Shown one piece after another: positions 18,097-25,299 of a stretch of 25,299 nucleotides of DNA; positions within the stretch are counted from its first letter, which is position 1; each line of letters begins with the position of its first letter. The notes below the pieces were generated by a model. That model saw only the letters and a list, made by a program, of their open reading frames with translations, made no database searches and was not told the origin of the DNA. Origin of the DNA: Ichthyosporea sp. XGB-2017a (taxonomy: Eukaryota; Opisthokonta; Ichthyosporea); the NCBI GenBank assembly GCA_002811675.1, contig PDIM01000030.1, positions 33,115 to 58,413 of the forward strand, in the 5' to 3' direction. The position numbers and the translations under genes are program-made.

Positions 18097-21000
18097 ATGG
18101 GTAAGCGGGGAAGGGAAAAGAAGAGACTGAAGAAAGGGAAGAGGAGGAGGATTGACAATGAGGAAGAAGGAAACGGAGGGGACTCTCAGCTGAAGGATGT
18201 TTCTGAGGCTTTGGCCCCAAAGAAGTCTTCTTCGTGCTCTTCGAAAGATTCAAAGAAAGAATCAGAAAAGAAAAATAATGGTGTAGAGGGGTTAGAGGCT
18301 AATTTGGATTCAATGACTGCCGTTGAAGGTGTATATATGGGTAGGAGCGATAGTGAGTCATTTGTAAGTGGAAACAGAGAAAGCCTTGGAAGCACTCCTG
18401 TACTGGAAAATATTAGCTCGGAGAGCGAGCTTTCGGTTGTAGATAGTAGTGAGACTGATGATATGCCTGATGAAAATGAAGAAGAGAATCATTATGAAGC
18501 AAGTATTAAATCAAAACTCACAGCCCATGAAATGCAACCATTCTTCCCAAGAGAAGAAGAAACAGGGATTGCCCAAGTGTCACATATTGATGTTGAATCG
18601 TGTGTGGGGTTAGACGTTGTACAGCAGCTCCAGGGCAGGCTTCATTTATTAAAAACTGAAATTGGGACGAAAGAAGAGTATTTAAAATCAAAGGAAGCTC
18701 AACTGAAAGAAATGAGAAATGCTGTGCGGTCCTTAAGTACGACCGTGGGTTCCCTTTCGAAAAAGGAAATGCGACTTGGTAGAAAGCAACAAACTCTTCA
18801 AAGAAAGCTCGCAGAAGTTACTGAAAATCTAGCAAGCTGTAAACGGCGCGTCGCTATTACTAGTACTGAGATTAAAAACTCTGAAGAAGTTGTCAAAGGT
18901 ATGGAGTCAGAGGTTGCGTGTATAAAGCATGATTTGCTTAAAAAGAAAATGCATCTTCATAAGTGTAAAGGAACTTTAAGTGAGCTTGAAGTTGAGATAA
19001 ATTCAAAACCCAGTTTCGTGAAAGGGGCTTCCGAGTGTCAAGGGCAAAGCAGTAAAATTATCGAAAAGGAGCCCGAGTCCCCTCTTTCAATCAGCTCTTC
19101 AGGATGCTATACACCATCCGTGGTTGAATACCTAGGAATGGCTGATGACGCATCTTTAAGTGAAATGGGTAGATTTTTTGACATTAGGCGCTCGTTTGAT
19201 TTACTTACAGCGGTGAAGGACCTTGGCGAGCCATTTAGTGTAACCACTCCAGAGATGGAAAATAGGGTAGTCTTCAAGGAACACAAAGATAGTGTATTGG
19301 AAGATAGAGTGAACACTCTTCGTCAAAGGTATTCGACTCCACTTTTGTCCTTAAAATCTTACCGGCTAAAGCAATTTTTCAGAACCCGGTCTGGTCATAA
19401 AATTGGGTCGGTGTCTTTTACTAATCGGATTGATGTATTGAAACCTATATGTAGCAAAGAATTGGAATCGGGTCAATGTGATACAGATGACTGTTGCTTT
19501 CAGCATAGGGCTGATTATGAGTGTAGCAGTGACGATGTCCTTAAAGATTTAATTGAGTATCAACTTTTGTGGAATCAAGAGGGCAAATTGCGAGAAATGG
19601 GAGCTAGTGCATGCGATGTAGAGCTGATTGATTTGAAAGCAAAGTATGGCTCTGTTTTGACTAGTAATGAGATGTGCTTGCATGTTGCGAACAAACTTGA
19701 AAGCGTGGACTCCGTTTCTTTATCAATTGCTCGTCTAAGCGACTCGGTTGACAACACTTTTAGTTCTCTGGCATCGTTTCTGGCTTGTCTTTGCGAGGGT
19801 GAAATAGATGAGATATATTCTTCTCCTGGATCCTTAATTAAGAGATCTGTTAAGTTAAAGGGATTTCACCAGAGCTTTACCCCCGATAAAGATATTTTAA
19901 ATTGCGGGTGTTCTAGTAAACAGCTTACTGAACGTGAAAAGGCGTTGGATATTACTGCATTTTCAAAGGGGCGATATTTTTCAAATCGAGAGTCCAAGTA
20001 CTATTTTGAAAACTATATCAAAATGGGGAAGGTTAAGAACGTTGTGCCAAGTGAGACTTTCTGGGTGAAATACACGTTCTTCTATTTGCGAGACGGCTTA
20101 CTGAAAGGTGACTGGACTACTGATGATTTCAAAGTGGAAAACCGCGCCGCGCTGATGGACTCCATCGGGGTGTTGAAGCGGGGACTAGCAGTCTATCCCC
20201 AAAGTGTTGACTTATGGCTACTCTTATTGCGCATATCTTCGTGTGTGTGTGATGTTGATGAAGTTCGCAAAGAGTTTGAAAATTGCTTCTCTAAAATTGG
20301 TTTCGAGTATCACATTAAATTGCTGAATTTGTTCTTTGAGCCAGAGTATGATAACAAACTCTTCATTTCTGACGATATGCTTGTGGTGTTATGTCAGCAA
20401 AGAGAATTAAATTTGAACGAAAGAAAGGAAGTGGATGTGTTACTGTCACATCGTATTACAGAAGTCGTTCTTTGTCAAGTTCAGTTTGACATTAACTCTG
20501 GTTGCACGTCTACCGGAGTTGAATATCTAAGAAAGCGACTTGTGGCTGTCGAAGCTGGTGATAAGAAGCCCCTGTTGTGGAATTATCTTACTACTGAAGA
20601 TACTTTCTTTCTTATTTCTTGTTTAATCAATGTTCTTGTCTTTAACGTCCTTCCTTCTTTTTTATTTTCATCTGAGATTAAGCCTGGAACTTTGATATAT
20701 AAGTCACCAGTTTTAGTTGATTGGGAAAAGCTTGCAAAAAACAAGCTCTCGTATGCTGTTTGGGAAAGTTTGCTAGATACGGCGTTGTGTTTGGTAGAAA
20801 AGCACATCCCTTATAAAGTGATTGTGGGTAAATTGAGAAAGCATGAGAATTATTTCTACGTGAATGCAGTGTCCTTTTTCTTTAAATTCTCGGATTCATT
20901 GACAAAAAAGAAAGTTTTGAGGCGCGTAATCAAGCTTTCCCCAAGCAATGAAGTGCTTTGCGACTATGTATCTCGATATTTTATTGGACTTGGTGGCAGA

Positions 21001-22182
21001 AAAGAGAATGTATCATTAGTGAAAAGCCTGTTGCGAGGAAAGTGTAGCCATTCCCTTAAATCGTGGTTTACTCTCAGCCAAGGATATGTGTCCCTTGGTA
21101 TGCAGATGCATGCCAAAGTGGCTCTTTTATATAGCTTTCTGCACCCAGATGATACTGCTGAAGACATTTCGCTTTTTCTCTCGAAAGAACAAGATGTGAA
21201 AAAAATTTCGGAAGACTTGTGTGAAAAGAGGTGCTATCTTATTCTTAGAGCGCTGAAAGTTGAAGAAGCGACAGAACCTGAGATAGAATTAAACTGTGAG
21301 CTGTTAAAGGAGGTGCAGCTGTATATCAATACTAGCTTTCTGTGTGCTTTATGTGGACTTGGTACCTTGACGATTAAGACTATCGAACGAGGCTTAGCGG
21401 TTTTTTCTTCTCCCTCGGACCTCTGCCTTTTGTGGGAATGGCTTTTCGAGCTATTGCTTCAAAAGAAAACTTGGGATAGAAACGACGCCTTGTATGGTAT
21501 GAAGCTTTGCGAACAAATGGTACTCTGTTTCATGGAAATGAGTGATAAAGCATCGTTTACAGCTGCTCTCTTTTCAGCAAATGATCTAGAGAGTGACTAT
21601 GCTCCAAGTGAAAGGTCTAACCCCGAAATGGTATTTAAACTAGTTGCTTGTTTGGTTTACAGAGTCGTGCTTCGCTGCAAGGATGAGGCCATTGATATTG
21701 ATAAAGGAGCTTTTCTTGAGCGTTTGGCGTCATTATGCCCCCGAAATCAGTACATTTTAATCCATCTATCATGGCACTATATATCAATAGGCGAGCTTGA
21801 ACTAGCACTTTTGTCACTTCGAGACAGCATGAAAAGACACCCTGAGAACTATGTTGTCATAGAATATTACATAAAAGCCTTGAAGTTTATATCACAATCC
21901 AAAAAAACCTCAGTAGCCGTTCGGGAGCTTTGCAAGAAGCTCATAATATCAGCATATGTTAACGCTTTGAATACAAACGGGCCAGTGTTTAGAATATGGA
22001 AAGACTTTGCTCTGTTTGCACATGTTGATTGTGCATCATGTATTTCGGAAACGAGCGAAGGTGGGAGTTTTAAAATTCCTCCTGTCTCAGACATATTGAG
22101 AGAGGCTGAAATATGTGGGGTATGTACAGAAGAAATATCAAGGGAAATTCGAAACTACCCAGTGCATTACCTTGCACTTTGA
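18097..22182 (+). CDS. ZFC3H1/Red1-like nuclear RNA-surveillance scaffold
   Basis: ZFC3H1 in animals and Red1 in fission yeast link the helicase MTR4/Mtl1 to polyadenylated nuclear RNAs destined for the exosome. This intact 1,361-aa intronless protein has the same parts: a strongly basic N-terminus (KRGREKKRLKKGKRRR, a likely nuclear localisation signal); a Ser/acidic-rich segment to about 170; a coiled coil about 175-304; a short zinc finger at Cys452, Cys461, Cys466, His470 (C-x8-C-x4-C-x3-H, CSKELESGQC then CCFQH) of the kind Pfam calls zf-C3H1; then a long helical half (about 600-1361) with HAT/TPR-like stretches, for example GVLKRGLAVYPQSVDLWLLL near 690 and SWHYISIGELELALLSL near 1225. 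It is shorter than human ZFC3H1 (just under 2,000 aa). The start is the first ATG; the 20 codons before it hold no ATG and are TG-repeat leader. Assignment rests on the zinc finger and architecture. Confidence 0.75.
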   Translation: MGKRGREKKRLKKGKRRRIDNEEEGNGGDSQLKDVSEALAPKKSSSCSSKDSKKESEKKNNGVEGLEANLDSMTAVEGVYMGRSDSESFVSGNRESLGSTPVLENISSESELSVVDSSETDDMPDENEEENHYEASIKSKLTAHEMQPFFPREEETGIAQVSHIDVESCVGLDVVQQLQGRLHLLKTEIGTKEEYLKSKEAQLKEMRNAVRSLSTTVGSLSKKEMRLGRKQQTLQRKLAEVTENLASCKRRVAITSTEIKNSEEVVKGMESEVACIKHDLLKKKMHLHKCKGTLSELEVEINSKPSFVKGASECQGQSSKIIEKEPESPLSISSSGCYTPSVVEYLGMADDASLSEMGRFFDIRRSFDLLTAVKDLGEPFSVTTPEMENRVVFKEHKDSVLEDRVNTLRQRYSTPLLSLKSYRLKQFFRTRSGHKIGSVSFTNRIDVLKPICSKELESGQCDTDDCCFQHRADYECSSDDVLKDLIEYQLLWNQEGKLREMGASACDVELIDLKAKYGSVLTSNEMCLHVANKLESVDSVSLSIARLSDSVDNTFSSLASFLACLCEGEIDEIYSSPGSLIKRSVKLKGFHQSFTPDKDILNCGCSSKQLTEREKALDITAFSKGRYFSNRESKYYFENYIKMGKVKNVVPSETFWVKYTFFYLRDGLLKGDWTTDDFKVENRAALMDSIGVLKRGLAVYPQSVDLWLLLLRISSCVCDVDEVRKEFENCFSKIGFEYHIKLLNLFFEPEYDNKLFISDDMLVVLCQQRELNLNERKEVDVLLSHRITEVVLCQVQFDINSGCTSTGVEYLRKRLVAVEAGDKKPLLWNYLTTEDTFFLISCLINVLVFNVLPSFLFSSEIKPGTLIYKSPVLVDWEKLAKNKLSYAVWESLLDTALCLVEKHIPYKVIVGKLRKHENYFYVNAVSFFFKFSDSLTKKKVLRRVIKLSPSNEVLCDYVSRYFIGLGGRKENVSLVKSLLRGKCSHSLKSWFTLSQGYVSLGMQMHAKVALLYSFLHPDDTAEDISLFLSKEQDVKKISEDLCEKRCYLILRALKVEEATEPEIELNCELLKEVQLYINTSFLCALCGLGTLTIKTIERGLAVFSSPSDLCLLWEWLFELLLQKKTWDRNDALYGMKLCEQMVLCFMEMSDKASFTAALFSANDLESDYAPSERSNPEMVFKLVACLVYRVVLRCKDEAIDIDKGAFLERLASLCPRNQYILIHLSWHYISIGELELALLSLRDSMKRHPENYVVIEYYIKALKFISQSKKTSVAVRELCKKLIISAYVNALNTNGPVFRIWKDFALFAHVDCASCISETSEGGSFKIPPVSDILREAEICGVCTEEISREIRNYPVHYLAL

Positions 22183-22199
22183 AATGTAGTAAGTTCGAA

Positions 22200-22205
22200 A
22201 ATAAA
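22200..22205 (+). terminator. Poly(A) signal (AATAAA) for the ZFC3H1-like gene
   Basis: Canonical AATAAA 18 nt after the stop codon, implying a very short 3' untranslated region, in keeping with a compact genome. Confidence 0.6.
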
Positions 22206-22568
22206 GTGCATCTATTTCTGCTAATATTGAGTTTCGTGAAATAATCCAATCCCACAAATGACAAGTCACAATGAAACGAAACAAACAAAACAAATGGTTC
22301 GAAAATCAAAATGAGCCAGAGTCGTATGAGATTCTATACCGGCAGGGATGAAACACGGATTGTTTACAAAAAGGGAAAATAAAACCCACACTCCACAGCA
22401 CTGGCCGCCACGAACCCGCCACAGAGGATTCGCCAAAAAGAAATTATAGATCGGGTACAAGTAAAAAATAGAATAAATTCCTCTGCAGCAGCAGGGTATC
22501 GTCGCGCGCAGTGGTGGCTCTTTTTTATTTATTTATTTTTCCGCGGCTGCGCTGCTCTGGCCTCTGGG

Positions 22569-22599
22569 TTTTTTTTTTTTTAATTTTTTTTTTTTTCTT
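22569..22599 (+). repeat. Poly(T) tract, T13-AA-T13
   Basis: Two runs of 13 T separated by AA, ending in CTT. Such poly(dA:dT) tracts exclude nucleosomes and often mark promoters in compact eukaryotic genomes. Its exact length is open to sequencing error. Confidence 0.75.
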
Positions 22600-23014
22600 G
22601 TTATTGGGATTTTTGTTTTTGATGGTGTTTATGATTGTTTTTTGATGTTGAATGTGTTAATAGGGAGAAAAACTGATTTGCTTTTGTAAATATAAAGAAG
22701 GAAAGAAGGGGAAGGTAAAGCAAAAGGAAGACGTGGAAAAAGAGCTGGGAAGGCGGTATCGATCAGGTCCTTTGTTCTTCTTTTTCGTTTAATTTAGAAC
22801 ATTTGCTCGAGTAGCACTTCAGTGAGAAGGATTTCATTTTACAGTGGTCCTGAAATCTCATACTGATATCGCTTAGAATAGAATAACAAAGGAAGACAAA
22901 AGTTTTTCTTTTTTTAAATATTCTATACATATATACAATCAGTTTTACTCTTTCGGAGAGCCTTTCTGACAAGACACTTGTTCTTCGTGACTTTTTCTAA
23001 ACAGCAGTGATTGA

Positions 23015-23083
23015 GTGAGTGGTTCGTGGATTGTATGGTTTTGATTAATATTAAAGAATATGATTTTCAACTATTTTTTCTAG
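23015..23083 (+). other. Candidate 5' UTR intron of the last gene
   Basis: GTGAGT at 23015-23020 is a good donor, and TTTTTTCTAG ending at 23083 is a good acceptor with a T-rich tract. A TTAAT/TTAAAG-like stretch between them could serve as branch site. The implied 69-nt intron matches the 74-nt first coding intron of the same gene. Without transcript data this is only a candidate. Confidence 0.35.
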
Positions 23084-23258
23084 GTTCAAAACGAGTTGAA
23101 CAGAGATAGACAAAGCCGGAGGCTCCCGCAACTTCTACTTATTTATTGGAGTTCTCTTTCTTGATTTTCCGAACAAATTTGGTTTGATAGCTTATTGCTG
23201 CAGTTTAGCATAGAATTTGATTTATATTCTTTTCTTTGAAAAAATAATAAGGGGAAAT

Positions 23259-25115
23259 ATGAATGTGTTTAGTGGGATGAATAACTTAGTTCGACCTCCA
23301 ACGCCTTCTCCGTGGATTAAAATCGGTGGTGAAAATTCAGCCTTTTACGCAACGTCTCCTGAGCCCAGATTGGGGAGTGGGGTTGACTTGTCCTTTGTGG
23401 CGGAGCCAAGTATGAGTATGGACGTAGAAGGTGGAAAAGAGGGTACAGATGATGAAATGAATTGCGCTGAGACTCAAAAATCAGCTTTTGTTCGTGTTGA
23501 AAAAGACAGGAATAACGACACATTTGACAAAGTGAAAGATCTCAATCCTTACGGAAGCCACTGTGAATCTTTAATGGGCCCTGCTAAAGAGTATGGTATT
23601 GGTGTTGAGTGCGAGTATGGGGAGCAAATTGATTACAAAGACATGCTGGAGTTTGGACAAGAAGACATAGAGATTATTGAAAAGTATCATAGTGATACTG
23701 CCTCAGAAGCTGAAGGTACTTTTTTTTGTAATTGGCCTTGCTTGTAATTCGATTCGAGAGACTAATATGTACTTTGTTGTTTTATATAGTGAAATTGCTA
23801 GCTAATAGTGTGCAACATATGATACAGTGGGTTGCCCATAAGTTGGAGCAAAAGAAGGAAAAGCAAATGGGTCATTGCATTCTGAGTAGAATGCATACTG
23901 CGTCCATGTATATTTTTCTTAAAAGTAGGTTTTCTTTTGCTTTTGCTAATTTACATTTTTTTATTTTATTATTATTGTATTAGCGCTAGCTAACATGAAG
24001 CATTTTTGAAATACTTTTGAATAGACGAAAAGCCTGATGTTTTTGATAGGCTGCCGGAAAGAACAAAGCAATTCTTGACGGACATGTACAAAGGCGTATA
24101 TGGTGAAGCGGCCCCATTTAACAAGAAAACTCCTTTTGCAAGTTTAGAAATTAGTATGATACCTGTCCCAGATGCATCGGGTGACTATGAATTGAATTAT
24201 ACATTGAATGAGGACATTAATAGCGCTACGGATTTGAGTTTGACTAGTGCCTCGAACGACAGGGAATTGAACAACGCTCAAGGAGACTGCGAAATGATGA
24301 ATTCGTCCAATGACCTTTCAAGTTTGTTGGAGTCATGTATTCAAAACGAAATTAATGTGTCCGTTAGCCCGTCGCTGAGTCCAGATGCCCTTTTCTTTAG
24401 TGGTAGTGATAGAGATCCAGCACAGTATCAAGAGCTGAATAAGAAGAAGTCTTGTAAATTCTCTGAGTATGCTAGTGTAGGCGAAAAAAGTGACAACTCA
24501 ACTGATGTAACCATGCTTGAATATGATTCTGAGTCATCATCATCAGATGGAGAAGGAAATAGTGTTCCAGAGGAGTGTGGCACCAAATATGGTATGAATG
24601 GAATAAGCCAAGAACTCGCTTTTAATGAAGACATCTTTAGTTTATTGGGGAAAAACTACCGTGAGTCTTATTGTGGTGAGACCACTTTGCAGTCTCGGCC
24701 TCGAAATACAAATAGCACTAGTGACAAAGTAGCCAGTCCCCCAAAACTTCTTAAGATACCTCCATCGTCGCCGGCCTATATTACAGATGAAAGCGGTGCC
24801 CTTATCAAACAGGCGCTGCCCACCTTCCCTCCTTCATTAACACCTGCTGCTGACTGTGGCATTTCTCCTTTGAAAATATTCAATGTAAACTTGGGCATTC
24901 CTCAAGAAGTAAATGGTGAAGGGGGATCCAAGAAGAGGTATTTGCCTTGTAGCGCTCATGATATTGATATGTTTGAGCCTCTTGACCAAAGCTCATTGGG
25001 GCCAGAAAACCACCAAATTGTTAGTGAAAGCTCGCGAAAAATGGGCTCTGAGAGCAAAGCTTTGGGAACTGCATATCCTGTTCCAAAGAGTCGAAAGAAA
25101 ATAGTTCTCGTGTAA
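23259..25115 (+). CDS. Unrecognised acidic SP/TP-rich protein, three exons
   Basis: I do not recognise this 560-aa protein. Exons 23259-23715, 23790-23924 and 24025-25115 join in frame across GT-AG introns of 74 and 100 nt, with CTAAT- and GCTAAC-like branch sites. The ATG has A at -3; the frame upstream lacks another ATG. Visible parts: N-terminal RPPTPSPW (residues 12-19) and TSPEP (32-36); an acidic middle of exon 1; a helical, amphipathic-looking segment (about 153-219, VKLLANSVQHMIQWVAHKLE, ending PERTKQFLTDMYKGVYG), largely encoded by exon 2; a long disordered, Ser/Asp/Asn-rich part with YDSESSSSDGEG near 365; then more proline-directed sites (SPSLSP near 312, SPPKLL near 433, SSP near 445, LTP near 470, ISPLK near 479) and a basic tail SRKKIVLV. 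No signal peptide, membrane helix or catalytic motif is evident. It resembles a phospho-regulated nuclear or cell-cycle protein, but that is a guess. Confidence 0.8.
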
Positions 25116-25299
25116 AAAAGAAAGCGTTGGCTTTGAATCCAACTTCAATCGAGTTATGTGGTCGTATGGCGCTTTGTATATATAATAATTAAGCCTAATC
25201 CTCCCCACCCTTTCGTACTATAGTCAGAACGAAAAAAAAAAACAGCTCAAGTGCACTCAAACGTACTACCCCATCCTCCCCATCCTCCGTTCATACAAA
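25116..25299 (+). other. 3' flank of the last gene to window end
   Basis: No gene is visible. There is no canonical AATAAA; TATATAATAATTAA at about 25178-25191 may serve as an A/T-rich poly(A) element. The end is C-rich with an imperfect tandem CCATCCTCC motif, possibly the start of another promoter outside the window. Confidence 0.3.

Larger units (their letters stand above)
22206..23258 (+). promoter_or_regulatory. Long noncoding spacer; promoter and leader of the last gene
   Basis: No protein-coding or tRNA gene can be supported here. The left third is A-rich, with GC-richer islands at about 22383-22435, 22480-22520 and 22540-22567. A long T tract follows, then purine-rich DNA (about 22690-22755) and an A/T-rich part leading to the last gene. 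It is the largest gene-free stretch in the window. The GC-richer islands may be the core promoter of the downstream gene, whose 5' leader could then be several hundred bases long. Confidence 0.4.

Noticed and set aside
18100-18106. Splice donor-like GGTAAGC directly after the ZFC3H1-like ATG as a real intron start
   Set aside because: The frame continues without interruption into a plausible basic nuclear localisation signal, so the unspliced reading is simpler.
23217-23258. 14-residue extension of the last gene
   Set aside because: It begins with TTG. The first ATG, with A at -3, is at 23259.
23292-23315. RPPTPSPW as evidence for a MYB-family protein, since animal MYB proteins carry a PPTPxPF motif
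   Set aside because: No MYB DNA-binding repeats are present, and the motif is short and low in complexity.
1-25299. Mobile element, viral remnant or CRISPR array
   Set aside because: No terminal repeats, reverse transcriptase, integrase, transposase, capsid motifs or spaced direct repeats were seen. All long frames are assigned to host genes or shadows.

Overview
The window reads as nuclear DNA of a compact, AT-rich, flagellated eukaryote. Short GT-AG spliceosomal introns (74 to 132 nt), AATAAA poly(A) signals, a standard genetic code and a complete axonemal dynein heavy chain together point to a unicellular or zoosporic organism with motile cilia. The lineage cannot be fixed from sequence reading alone. 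A good RFX-type X-box upstream of the dynein gene would fit a lineage that has RFX factors (opisthokonts or some Amoebozoa), but that is inference.

Layout. Bases 394-1783 (+) hold a four-exon gene for the catalytic alpha subunit of protein kinase CK2. It converges tail to tail on a single uninterrupted 13.4-kb reading frame at 1952-15358 (-), an outer-arm axonemal dynein heavy chain of the beta class (4,468 aa). A 653-bp spacer with the X-box separates it from an intronless diacylglycerol kinase at 16012-17775 (-), with two C1 domains and a DAGKc/DAGKa catalytic core. A 321-bp divergent promoter separates that from an intronless 1,361-aa ZFC3H1/Red1-type protein at 18097-22182 (+), with a basic N-terminus, coiled coil, CCCH zinc finger and HAT/TPR-like C-terminal half. 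After about 1.1 kb of AT-rich noncoding DNA comes a three-exon gene at 23259-25115 (+), 560 aa, acidic, rich in SP/TP sites, which I do not recognise.

The five genes do not form a pathway or operon: they cover protein phosphorylation, ciliary motility, lipid signalling, nuclear RNA surveillance and one unknown. The clearest arrangements are the overlapping CK2/dynein 3' ends and the divergent DGK/ZFC3H1 promoter. I see no transposon, viral remnant, CRISPR array, tRNA or rRNA. The window looks like ordinary gene-dense chromosome; the best leads are the X-box, the unrecognised last gene, the predicted 14-3-3/PDZ tail on the kinase, and the intronless giant dynein gene beside spliced small genes.
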